From Drosophila pseudoobscura (Eukaryota > Arthropoda > Insecta > Diptera > Drosophilidae), in assembly GCF_009870125.1 (NCBI RefSeq), contig NC_046681.1, forward strand, positions 23,077,001 to 23,141,000: a stretch of DNA of 64,000 nucleotides. Direction: 5' to 3'. The translations under genes and the position numbers were made by a program. Below are positions 47,621-58,611 of the stretch, in pieces; the stretch's first letter is position 1, and every line of letters begins with the position of its first letter. A model generated the notes under the pieces. The model worked only from the letters and a program-made list of their open reading frames with translations. It made no database searches and was not told the origin of the DNA.

Positions 47621-48886
47621 GTAAGGGAACAAGCTTCAAACATACATAATTTTTGAAATCGCAATAAAAACACTTAAAATATTTTGAATTGTTTTTATTA
47701 AAAAGAAAAATAAAATAAAAATCAACAAAATTACAGTGTAGTTTTGGTTTTTGTGTGTTAAAGGAAATTCCAACAAAAAAACGCTTTAAATTTAAATCTT
47801 GGCAACCTCAAAAAAAATTCAAAAACTATCCAAAAAAATTTCCATATTGCTATCTCTGCTTTCTCGTGAAGTGTAGTGGGTATAAGATTTAATCATGCTA
47901 TTTCAACAGATTTGCATTTGTTTGCTAAACAGAAAAACAAACAATTTGTGTGTTGGCTCCATAATTATTCATGCGCAATTTTATAATGCGATTGGATGGC
48001 GGGAACGTGCCGGCTAGTTTCGGGGAGCTGTGCAAGATCTCCGGATCGGGTTCTATATGTACATATGTATGTATGTGTGGGCTCGGTTGCGAACATGTGC
48101 GACCGGCAGGGCAGGGCTAGCCGACGTGTTTGTTAAATGCGCAGTTTTAAAAGATCTATTTTTTGTGCGACTGTTTGCCGGCTTGCCTTTGCCTTTTCCC
48201 CTCCTACTTATGCACACATACTCGTATACACATCTTATATTCATAAGTATGTTTGAGTAAGTATGTATCTATGTATGTATATTATTCAAGTTTTTTGAAA
48301 AGTCTAGAACTGGGCCACGCGCGCTACCCCCCAGATGGTGGGGCCAAAATGCCGGCCGGTTTTTCCATGCGAGTGTTCTTCTCTCTGGTGCCTCTATCTT
48401 TTGCTCTTTCTTTAACAAAACAGTTCAACAAACTGCCAAAATTAAAACGCAGACTCAAGGTGAATCGGAAAGTACAATATCTGGCCCCAATACAGGCCCT
48501 CCAAGGTGAAGTGGAAAGTGGCAAACACGAGCGCACGCATAACCCCCTCTCAAGGTTCATTCGCTGATAAAGAAAGTAATTATTTGGCTTATTAAATCCT
48601 TTTTGATTTGATTTTCAAACACTTATTTTTTTATTGCATTTCACTTAGGAGCTAGAGATTTACAAGATACAAAGTCAATATGACTGAATGAACAAAACGA
48701 AACTGAACAATCGCTACAAGAGCTACTAGCTTACGGACTAAGATGGATATGGAAGGTAACGGAGTCAGGTAGTAGTTTTGTTAACAAAATGAGGGTCTCT
48801 AAGATTATAAGATCAGTGTCTTGGCAAACATAAAAACTAGATGATTTTGGCAGTTGCTGCTTGGTTGGAATTGACCCGCTGAACGG
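47621..48886. other. Noncoding gap upstream of the small gene and downstream of Thor
   Basis: AT-rich, with ATGT-type tetramer runs (48058-48076, 48245-48281). It includes the Thor 3' untranslated region, with a reverse AATAAA at 48630-48635. No gene seen. Confidence 0.5.
48630..48635 (-). terminator. Poly(A) signal of Thor
   Basis: Reverse-strand AATAAA about 250 nt after the Thor stop codon. Confidence 0.55.
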
Positions 48887-49524
48887 TTACAGCTCCAGCT
48901 GGAACTGCTCCTGATCCTCGATCTTCAGCGATTGGGTCTTCTTCACCAGCTCCGTGGGCACTGGCACACACTTCCTGAAGGGGGTACGTGGTGTTCCACG
49001 CATCAGGCAGCTCGGTATATTACTGGGTGGCGTCTGGCTCAAGGGGGAGGCACGCAGATTCTTCATGAAGGCCCGCTCATAGATCAGTTTGGTGCCTAGA
49101 AAAAGATACAGAATGGAAATCCCTTGATTAGTCAAGGTGTTCTCTGTGCCGATTGCATCAGCATATTCGTATAGTCCAGTTCCGGACGATAACAACGGCT
49201 GAGCAAACATTTCTGGCGGGCAATGATAGTGAGTCAGTCAGAAGTCCCGCACATGTGCGCGGACTGACTTTTCTCCGTCTTATCTGCCTGACTGGTCTGA
49301 CTGATTCACTTCAGACGCAAAGTTTCATCAGCCGCAAAAGGCCAAAAATACTATAGATGACACTCACCTCCGGGCGTGGTGGAGTACAGGGTACCACCGG
49401 GCGTCGAGGAGTACACCTCCGGCATCTGGATGGGATCCGTGATGACGATCTTCTTGGTCTTGGCAATGGCCATCATTGGCAGGGCGTGGGAAACGGCTTG
49501 ACGGGCGGTGGGTGATGCAGACAT
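48887..49524 (-). CDS. Thor: Thor, 4E-BP translation repressor, 121 aa
   Basis: Two exons on the minus strand: 49524-49368 and 49095-48887, with codon G|GC split by a 272-nt intron. The protein starts MSASPTARQAVSQALP. It has the TOR phosphorylation block YSSTPGGTLYSTTPGG (the two TP sites match Thr37/Thr46), the eIF4E-binding motif YERAFMKNL with Y near residue 57, the RTPFRKC block and the C-terminal TOS-type FQLEL. It binds eIF4E to block cap-dependent translation when TOR is low, and is induced by FOXO under starvation or stress. It is slightly longer than D. melanogaster Thor (117 aa) because of extra residues near MMAIAKTKK. Confidence 0.98.
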
Positions 49525-49638
49525 CTTTGATTGTTGGTTGATTTTTATTGCTGGTATTCGAAAAACTTTCCGCTTGGCTTGTAACCACTTTTGATTATTG
49601 CTTGTTTTATCGTCGTCTCCTACTACGACTTTTGATTA

Positions 49639-49646
49639 TTGTTTAC
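49639..49646 (-). promoter_or_regulatory. FOXO-type site GTAAACAA in the Thor leader
   Basis: TTGTTTAC on the plus strand (GTAAACAA on the Thor strand) is a perfect FOXO/DAF-16 consensus, 115 nt upstream of the Thor ATG. It lies downstream of the predicted TATA box, so inside the leader. Confidence 0.6.
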
Positions 49647-49768
49647 ACAAATTGCGTTGTTTTGTTTGTGGCGCTTATCAGCTGTTTTTCCCGCTCGCTG
49701 CTGCTGCTTCTGCTGCTTGTCTGTTTGCTTGGGGCTGGCGAATGCTTGTCCATGCTTGTTGTCCGCTG

Positions 49769-49777
49769 CTATTTATA
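49769..49777 (-). promoter_or_regulatory. Thor TATA box
   Basis: TATAAATAG on the minus strand, about 245 nt upstream of the ATG. Transcription would start near 49740. Confidence 0.7.
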
Positions 49778-49822
49778 CTGCGGCGCTCTTTCTAGCAGCT
49801 CTGCTAGCTCTCCCCTGCGCCG

Positions 49823-49836
49823 CTCTCTCTCTCTCA
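49823..49836. promoter_or_regulatory. GAGA repeat upstream of Thor
   Basis: A CT run (GA on the Thor strand) about 45-60 nt upstream of the TATA box. This is the usual position for GAGA-factor binding at paused or inducible fly promoters. Confidence 0.55.
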
Positions 49837-49964
49837 CTCTTTCTGTTGTGCAATGCTCTCTCGCTCGCGTGATGTTTTTGTCTGCCGCCGCATTTCTGCG
49901 TATTATGACAATATTCCGAGTCGTTGTTGTTTTTATTGCTGGTTATTCTAATGAACCGTCTTGG

Positions 49965-50373
49965 TACCCTGGGCAGAGGGTAGTACGATTTAGAGGAGAG
50001 ACATTTGCCCACCAGGTAATGAAGCATCTCCAGATACATAAGGTTGGAATGGTTACTTTTTCTCCTAGCTGTTTACAAGTAGGATTCGCCAGGGAATACT
50101 CTATAACTAAAGCTTTCGTTGGAACCATCTGTCGGAAAACATGCAGGAACAACCATTCAATAAGCAATTCTTTGTTGGAAAAAGTTGATTGTTTATGATT
50201 ATAGCCAAGGAAACTCGAAAATCTTATGTTTTACTACGAATCACCTCCAACTTTGATCTGAAGCAACTTACTTAAGAAATAGATCCTTGGGTATATATGT
50301 ATCTATTATCGCATACCTAGGAGAGTATCTTAAGGTTCGGATCCCCAAAAGATAGTCTTCCTTTCTTGGTGTT
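49965..50373 (+). mobile_element. DINE-1-like insertion upstream of Thor
   Basis: The left end GGTACCCTGGGCAGAGGGTA is followed by a GTACGATTT block and GAAGCATCTCC. The right end GAGTATCTTAAGGTTCGG with AAGATAGTCTTCCTTTCTTG matches the typical 3' block. It is about 410 bp, non-coding, and inserted some 190 bp upstream of the Thor TATA box. Confidence 0.7.
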
Positions 50374-51784
50374 GTTTTTGCTATAGTCTGCTGCACACCT
50401 TAGACGGTTCTGGCAAAAGCAAGACAGAGATAGTGATATAAAGACCGGTCGAGAGGCAGAGGGAGAGAGAGCGATAGATTGGGGGGGCCTGCTGCGGGGT
50501 TTCCTCCTCTCCGCCTTTTGCCTTGGGCTTTTGTTTATATTTAGCCATTTGTTATTGTTTAATGCACGGCAATATTATTGGTAAACAAGCTAGTAAGAAA
50601 TACTTAAATGAGCAAACAGCTTTCGAGATTCGATTCGTATCGAATCGATTCCACACTTCATGCATATGGGTTCCTAAAAACTCCGTTATCTGTCTATGAA
50701 CAGAACTGTTGCAGGGAAAGACTATGACTCAGATTTCATCAGCCATCCAAAAGATGGTCTCTGGGTGATTCCTCAGAATTTCGGGAAGTGATATTTTGTT
50801 GCGTCTGTTTTGCAGTGCGCGGACTGGCCTCTGACAATCTATAACTAATTACCATAATGGCACGTTGCCGGGTCGATCGCTGACGTGTAGATTGAGCATA
50901 TCAATAAATTTAATTACTTCGTGGCACGAGCGGCGCTAGCACTACATATATGCGCGGGGGCGTTGGGGTTGTTGACAAAATTCGAACGAATGTTGGACGC
51001 ATGTAAAATAGTGTCAAAGGAACGAATGCTTACGTAGGCGCCCACGATTCGACGTAATTCGAATTTTTGGCTAATGTCCATAGCCCATGGCCAGAGGGCA
51101 ATGTAAAGGTGCCACGTGTATGGATCTAACCCACAATGTGGGACAATTGGCGCCCACATAGGATTCAAGGTCAGGACTAAAGCGTGCGAATATTTATGAT
51201 CTCTCAAAAAATTCTGATGAAATTTGGAGAAAGACCTTGAATGGAAAAAAACTGGCCAACACTGTGTGATCATTATTAGGTTGTGGTTTTTGTGGACATG
51301 CGGTCAAGTGGATGCTTTCTTTTTTTCCTATAGGGAAAATTTTAGGTAGATAATGATGGAGATCATCTGGGAGAACAGAATCATTGTTAAGAAGAATAGC
51401 GATACTATGTGTGCCTTTTTAGCGGTGTTTTTTACCGGGAACTATATTTATCTTTCTAATAAAAGATGAGAGATACATTAGAGGAATATTGCATTATGGG
51501 AAACTCCTAGAAACACCTTTTTATGGCTATACTATGGGATACCTAATTCTGTAATTAGTTCACAAACAAGTGCCAAGTGCAGGCCACTTTCAGTGAGATT
51601 ATATCATGACCCACATTCGTTAATTTCTGGCAATAGGCCCCCAGGTGGTGGGCGGCAATGAGGGAGGCCCCACATATCTATGTAAGCTAAGTGCTGACTG
51701 ACCCCCAAAGAAACTAACCGTAAACAACGTTACGCACATGGGAGCCAGAACTCACGGGAGTCTGATGGAATTGTAATGTGTCAT

Positions 51785-51828
51785 CCCGCACGTAGTCCAC
51801 AGCATAGAACCGTAGCCCTACGTGCGGG
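51785..51828. repeat. Perfect 11-bp inverted repeat
   Basis: CCCGCACGTAG (51785-51795) is mirrored by CTACGTGCGGG (51818-51828), with a 22-nt loop. The right arm is overlapped by CGTAGCCCTACG (51811-51822), itself a near-perfect palindrome. Confidence 0.8.
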
Positions 51829-53739
51829 TGCCGGTATATTTTTCAAAAGAGAGCGAGAGATTCAGATACTAAAAGAGAATCAGAGAGGACGGCACAAGGT
51901 ACTCTGCTCTCCCATTAGGGTCTTATCAACCCTCCTAATGGCCTAATGACAACCGGTTCTTGGTTTCGATTTCACTTTCGATTTCAGTAGTACGTTGCGC
52001 AGGTACTACAAGAGAGAGATTCCTAGAGAGATGTACCCACAGAGAGAGAGGCGTTAGATGGTAGGAAGTTTTCCTATTGCGTTGCAGCCAAGTGAAAATG
52101 CGTCTTTGATGAAATTTTTGTCGGCTGGGTCTTGGTGCGAGAGGTGCGGACCGGTATACCGGCCAAACATCGAAAATTTTGTATTGTTGTTTACGTCTAT
52201 GGGGGATTATTCTCGGGGTGGAAAAGGCTGATGAAATTGCACCATGCGGTTACGTGGGACAATCGGATCTCGGATCTCGGATCTATTTCTAAACGAGTCA
52301 AAGATAGTTGTGAATGAGAGACGAGACCCGAAATTAATTCAATGCAAATACCAAGAAAAACGAAACCGATTGAAAATATCCTCAGCCTCCGAAAAGGCCA
52401 ATTGCTGCAGGACGGAAGTGTGGATACTCTGTAAAAGTATTTGAAGACCAGAGAAGAAAATCATATTACATATATGTATGTATGTATTACATACAATATG
52501 AATAAAGGATATAAAGAAATATTTCCATATTTTTCGTAATTTTTAAATGCGAATTTATTCCAAAGATGCTCTCGAAGCTTTTGTTTTGCCGTATAACATC
52601 TATGAAAAGTTCGCCAACAAAAATTCTACATTATCTATGTATGTAATTATTTTCTTTAAGTCTCCATCCATCAAACACTTGTATTAGCCCATAAGCTCTT
52701 GATAAGAAAGTGTATACGCATTTTTATACAAACAACAACAAGCCTCACATCTCATCCCCCAATTTCGTTGACGTCGATGACCCACATTCTATGAAATACT
52801 CGAATACACATGAAGACGCCTCCGCCGACGACACTGTCGAGCCGTTGGCCAAAAAAAGCAAATCATTCATTCGACTTTGTTTATGCAAAATATGAAAAAT
52901 ACACACAGGAGGGAGGGAATAGTACACCAAAACAGAACAATAATCGTCCATTAAGTCTATAAATTAGCATGTGCCCCGAGCACATGGTCTGCTGTCGAGA
53001 GATAAGGGTGCAGTGCAAATCCATAGACTGCAGCGATAAGGGTAAACCAACAGAAGATCGGTTCGAGACTGCTTGACGCTAAGTCATTGCCAGTTGCCAT
53101 TTAGGGAGGTGGTTCATCCTTGTACTCTCGGAATCGAATCGTATCGCGTAATTTGCGTCTTACATTACCTCAGCTGAAAAACACCCGATTCCTGGTTGCT
53201 GCTGGGATCTTCCATTGGGCGGGGGGATCCCTCACCCTCCCCCCTTCTAATCGACCTTTCTTCACTCCCAAAAAAAAATATAAAAGTTCAATAGCCTGTG
53301 ATAAGGTTTCGAATAGAGACACAGACAGAGAAATGTGGATTGGCGCACTTGTGGATGGCGCACTCAGCCATAGCTGCTAAGCCACACTGTAAAAGAGAGA
53401 CAGACAGACCAAGGGGGGCTGTTGATGCGAAACAACGACTGTATGATATAGTGTTGGGTAGTAGAATGAACAACAGATTTAATCTTTTAAAGCCATTACC
53501 TTCCATATGATATATTCATTCGAAATCCTATCGATTCCCACTACGAAAAGTATAAGAAATCAGGAATATGCCTCGCCCCTTTTGCAAGGGTATCCAACAA
53601 ATGTATACCGCTAATAAAATGATCATTTCCGATCAGATGGGAAGATCTCTCCATTCAGATCTTTCACTTTCCGCTGCCATATATCAATAATGCATGGGCT
53701 AAAGAGTTGGCAACCGAATAAAATAATGGAAAAATGGAA

Positions 53740-53745
53740 TTTATT
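53740..53745 (-). terminator. Poly(A) signal of Pgant4
   Basis: Reverse-strand AATAAA about 210 nt after the stop codon. Confidence 0.55.
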
Positions 53746-53953
53746 TAACAGACTGGAGACGAGGAAACCTTCGCAACGATCAATGAACTAGACTTCTCGT
53801 GCACGAGTTCCACGAACTTGTAAGTGATCTTTGCATATACGTATACGTACTATACCATACGTGCCTGTGACAACATGGTAGGTACATACATATGTCTGAA
53901 AGTGTGGGATGGGTCTGGTCTGTGGTCTGATATGGTCTGGTATGGTCTGTTCG

Positions 53954-56088
53954 TTACACTCCTTCGAAGAACTTGTCCAGCAGTTCGTTGTTTACATAGC
54001 CGATCTCCCATTTCTGACGATCGTTCGCGGGATCGCACTCATTGGTGTACACCGTACCAATGCCATTTTCTACGATACCCTCCATGCAGCGTTTGCCGTT
54101 TGGGGCATGAACCAGCCACTTATGCGCACGATCGTAGTACCAGAATTGATTGCCTCCTTGATTATGACAGCTCCACATCCAGACAGTGGCATTTGCATGC
54201 ATATCCTGGACATCCAGACAATTGGAGGCCCCATTGTGTCGAAGTTCGCGATCGGGTGTGAGAAGCCAAAATTGATTGAACTGCGGATGGGTGCGATTTT
54301 CTGCACAGCTGTACAGCCCCACGGCATTGTGGGCGCCCAAATTCATGGTGTCCAAGCAGTGTGTAGCAAAGGCCACGTTTTGAAAGGCCCCCGAGGCGTA
54401 GTTGGGCAGCTCCACGGGCGGGAACTTCTTGAGGAAGTCCGGGGCCACCTCTTTTAGGTACCAGTCGAAGGATTTACACTGGAGTCGCTCGCGAATTGCC
54501 CGTTGACGGGTGAGGTCACCAGCATCGATGTTGTTATAGGTCTGTGGATCCCTACTGTAGACATGTTCCTTGTACTCATCCATCCAGACCTCGGCCACAC
54601 GTTTGTGGTTCTAAAGATAAGAGGGAGATATGTGTATCTGCATCTTTAAGGTATTCGATTGAAAAGGAAAGACTTACCCTCCCCACAAAATTGTAATTCC
54701 TTGGATTTGGTCTTGGGTCCATGGGACCGCGGAATATGTGAGCCACTCGAGAGCAGGGAATGTCTAGCAACATGCCGCCACACATCCAGATCTTGAAGCT
54801 CAGTTCGTACTGCTCCCCGCCCCAGATGTCCAGCTCATCATCGTAGCCGCCCAGATCCCAGAAGAAATCGGTTCTGATGGCAAACAGGCCACCCATCATT
54901 ACTGGATTGCGAAAGGGCTGTGACTTATCCACACTGTCCTCGGGGAGGACGGGCAGCTGTTTGTAAAAGAAGCGCCAATCGAAGCCACCGCGGGATCCCT
55001 CCTGATAGCCCCCATTGTAGGCAAAGTTGCTGTGATCGATTATATCGACAATGGGACATGTAGAGATCTTGGGATTGATGGCAATGGGCTCGAGCAATGG
55101 AGGAAGCTGCAAAACAAGGGGAAAACTTTAGATATTGCAGGAACGATTCAGGGGTGGAAACCTACCCAGTTGTAGTTGACTTCAATGTGAGAGTCGAAGA
55201 AGACCAAGACCTCTCCGGTGGCCACCTTGGCCCCTTCTAAGCGTGCTCCAATCAGACCCTTTCGCTCGACATTCCTTACCACCGTCACGACATGGGGAAA
55301 GTGCAGGGAGACGTAGTCATCCAGCTGCTGCTTTAGTGTGTCCCAGTCACTGCCATCATCCACAAGGACAATTTGCTTCAGCAGCTCCACTGGAGTGCGG
55401 TTTATGACGCTGTAGATGGATCGCAGCAGGGCACTGAAGTGCTCGTTGTAAAAGATAAAGATCACGCTGATGTTCGGCAGCTTCGACAGGTACTTCCGGG
55501 TCTTGCATCTGTGAAGAGGAGGTGGGAGTATATTGTCATCTAGACGGAACTATAGAGCTATAGTGCTTACTGCTCCAATCGGACATCCGGCACGGAGCGA
55601 TTGACGGATATCATATCAGAGAGAAGGCCATTGAATCCATTCTTCCTGTACATCTGCTGTTCCAACTCCTTCTCATCGGGATTCTCGATCTCCGCGGGCA
55701 GACCATGCTCTCCGAGACCCGATCGCAACTTGTCCGCTTCCATGGCCGCATAGTCGTGCCAGTCCCGTCGCTCACCCTCCACATCGGGCAGTCTAAAGCC
55801 TGTGGGCTGGGGTTTCTCCTCGGGCGGTGGTTCCCTGGCCAGGCTGCGATCCTGGAAGGGCGGACGTGCAGCTCGACGCGTGGGTTGAAGGTTGTTCGCC
55901 CGGAAGACGGGAGTGATAGGATCCCCATTGGGATCGAGATTCTCCTCCGACTGACTGCCGCCGGGACTGTCGGGACCCCTGCGTTTCTCCACAATCATCG
56001 TGGTGACCAGCGAGATGGCGGCAACCGAGAGCAGCCAGAACACCACTTTGCGCACGAGGCGCTTCACATAGCGCTTCTTCATAGCCAT
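53954..56088 (-). CDS. Pgant4: Polypeptide GalNAc-transferase, probably Pgant4, 648 aa
   Basis: Starts mucin-type O-glycosylation by moving GalNAc from UDP-GalNAc to Ser/Thr in the Golgi lumen. Minus-strand exons: 56088-55571, 55508-55166, 55106-54678 and 54610-53954. It is a type II membrane protein: short basic tail [14 protein letters not shown], then a membrane anchor and a stem. The catalytic domain shows [20 protein letters not shown], the metal-binding FFDSHIE (DxH near residue 279), [17 protein letters not shown] and CSRVAH. The C-terminal 130 residues are a ricin-type lectin domain with QFW repeats. The start matches remembered D. melanogaster Pgant4 ([12 protein letters not shown]). 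An in-frame ATG at 56157 would add 23 residues. The assignment to Pgant4 rather than a sister gene rests on this N-terminus and on map position. Confidence 0.93.
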
Positions 56089-56157
56089 CGATGCAACGAC
56101 GTCGTGCAGGTGTAAGTCTTTTTTGGAGACTGCTGTCTTGATCGCGCCCCGTGCCAT

Positions 56158-56525
56158 CCCATACACGTCGTGCTACCTGGCAGTGCGTGGCAAAGCGTGG
56201 GTACATTAGTGTAATTACCAGTGCCAGGTCGACATTGGAAGTGCAGATATCGCGATAAGACGAAAGCAAATTCGATTTTGGTGAACAGCAACATGCTTCT
56301 TCACTATCAATCAGTATTAATTTCGAATGGCATGCTGTCAGAGAGGGTCGCTGCCTGGGTGGCGTGCAGGGCGTTTCACTCACCTGAAGTCGAGAATAAA
56401 AACAAAAAAACGGAAACGAAAAAATTGCATTGGAGTTCAAATTAGATAAGCGCGCGTCATGGTGTCGCCATCTGGTGTCAATAAGTAGGTGTCGATAGGC
56501 AGTTTATTGTTATCATTTTTGAATT
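56158..56525. other. Gap between the two GalNAc-transferase genes
   Basis: The Pgant4 5' flank and the 3' flank of its tandem neighbour. No gene seen. Confidence 0.5.
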
Positions 56526-58611
56526 TTAAGCTGGATAGCCAAACCTTCGTTTCATCTCACTGGTACTATTCAGACGAAACTTGGCGCTCAAATACTTATT
56601 AGTCCAACCGATTACCCAACGCTGGCTCGGGCTTTCCGGATAGCAGTGATTGACGCGAACGACAGCCTTTTTTCCATCCACAAAGGCCTCCAGGCAGCGA
56701 TTCAAGCTGCTGCTCTGCTGAATCCACTTTCTGTTAATACTGTAACTCCAAATCTGATTGTCCCCCTTAGTGCAGCGGTTCAGCCACACAGTGGCGTTTA
56801 GCGTCGTGCCACGCATCTGCAGGCAGTTCAAATCAATCCCGGAAACGATCTCTAGATCATTTGTCAGCCTCCAGAACTGAGTCGGCGGTGGATGGGTAAG
56901 ATTTGCACTACACTGTGCCAGGCCCACGGGTTTCCTGAAGCCCTCGGCCAAGGCGTCGATACACAAGCCGGGATAAGCCACATTCTGGATTGCCCCCGAC
57001 CCGTAGCCGCGTGGTTCCACCAGCGGGAATCGCTTCAGGAAATCGGGTGCCACTTGATGCAAATACCAATCAAAACTATTACACTGGAGACTCTCGCGAA
57101 TTTCCTTCTGACGTGTCACATTCCCGGCATTGATGTGGTACTTGTAGGGATCTCGCAAGTACAAATAGTGCTTGTACCCATCCATCCAGACCTCGGCCAC
57201 ACGCTTGTAGTTCTACAGACATTAAGGAGATCAAGGCTATTTTTGATTTCAGAGAAAGATGTGGAACTCCTACCCGCGTCAATGTATCGTACTCTCCTTT
57301 GGTAGATTCTAAGAGTTCACCTTTTTGCCAAGTTGGGTCCTGGGCGTCCTTGGGGTCTATGGCTATGTGCCCCACTCGGGAGCAGGGAACCTGAAGCAGC
57401 ATGCCACCGCACATCCAGATCTTGAAGCTCATCTCGTACTGCTCGCCACCCGATGCGTCCAGCCCCTCATCGTAGCCGCCCAGCTCCAAGAAGTACTTTC
57501 TGTCGATGGCAAAGACTGTGCCCTCCATCACGGGATTGCGATAAGGCTGTGACTCGCCTTTGATGTCCTCCTGCAGGACAGGCAGCTTATTGAAGTTGAA
57601 GTGCCAGTCGAAGCCACCGCGCCACAGCAACGGATCGCTCCATTTAAAAGAAAAGTCCGTATTATCGATTTCATCCAGAATAGGACTGGTGACGATCTTG
57701 TAATGCAGTGTCATGGGTTCCAGCAAGGGAGGCAGCTGAAAGAGGGGGGAGCACATTATAAATTCTGGCAGGAGGGTTCGCATCAGAGCATACCCAATTG
57801 TAGATGACCTCAATGGAGGCGTCACAGAAGACCATAACGGTTCCGTTGGCCGAATTGACGCCCGCCACGCGTGCTGCAGGCATGCCAGTCCGCTTTTTTT
57901 GTCTTATAATGGATACTTTTGATCCAAAGTGCTCGTTAACGTATTTGTCCAGCTGTTCTTGTAGTTCCTGAGCGGTGCTACCATCATCTACGAGTATAAC
58001 TTCATGCAGCAGTTCGTGTGGAGTGCGATTGATGATGCTATGGATGGCCCGTAGCAGGACACTCAAGTGCGTATTGTGGAATACCATGATGACGGATACA
58101 TTGGGCAATTTGACCAAGTACTTGCGGGACTTGCACCTGTCGTGGATTGTTAGTATCCTAGCCCTTCGAATGATAACTGATCTGTTGCTACTTACCTCAA
58201 CGGACGCGTGTCCGCGATCGTACGATTCACGGATATCTTATCGGAGAGCAAAGAATTGAAGCCCTTTTTTATGCTCATCGCAATCATTTCTTGGTACTCT
58301 TTGGTATCTTCGATGGCGATGCGCAACCCTTGTTCGCCCAGGCCAGTTTTTAAACTATCCGCCTGCATGACCGCCCGATCGTGCCAGTCCTTCCGCGGGC
58401 CCCCCTGCAAGGGTAAGTCGAACCACACATTCAGTTCATCCAGGACCATTTGGCCCACCATAATGTTTTCGGTGTTCTCGGTGTCAGCCACGGTTGTGTC
58501 GAAACTCTGTGTGTGTATGCTCTTGCCCATCAGGATGGTGGAGATCAGCGAGACAGTTATGATGGCTAGCAGCAATGCCACCATTTTTTTCAAATCCAGA
58601 TTGACCTTCAT
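56526..58611 (-). CDS. Tandem GalNAc-transferase paralogue with altered active site, 635 aa
   Basis: Minus-strand exons: 58611-58196, 58136-57794, 57735-57274 and 57212-56526, with the same intron phases as Pgant4. N-terminus MKVNLDLKKMVALLLAIITV: short tail plus membrane anchor (residues about 9-29). The catalytic fold is intact by eye ([42 protein letters not shown]) and a lectin domain follows. The key metal-binding DxH reads DAS (VFCDASIEV, near residue 243), so the histidine is replaced by serine. The Trp of WGGE is Ser (ASGGE), and FRG after the later His is AID. The frame is fully open with normal codons, so it is not a pseudogene. It may be inactive as a transferase, or altered. It could correspond to D. 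melanogaster CG31776, a PGANT-like gene I recall near Pgant4; this is unverified. Confidence 0.92.

Larger units (their letters stand above)
50374..53953. promoter_or_regulatory. Thor distal upstream region
   Basis: Noncoding. It holds GTAAACAA (50581-50588) and TTGTTTAC (52187-52194), both FOXO consensus, plus the related TTGTTTAT at 50531-50538. There is an E-box CACGTG (51113-51118), a Grainyhead-like AACCGGTT (51951-51958) and palindrome CCGGTATACCGG (52151-52162). GAGAG motifs cluster over 51848-52051, and an 11-bp inverted repeat lies at 51785-51828. The last 200 nt are the 3' flank of Pgant4, with reverse AATAAA at 53740-53745. Confidence 0.45.

Noticed and set aside
49548-50198. 216-codon open frame on the plus strand
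   Set aside because: It lies antisense to the Thor leader and runs through the TATA region into the DINE-1-like repeat. Its composition is CT-repeat driven and there is no ATG near its beginning.
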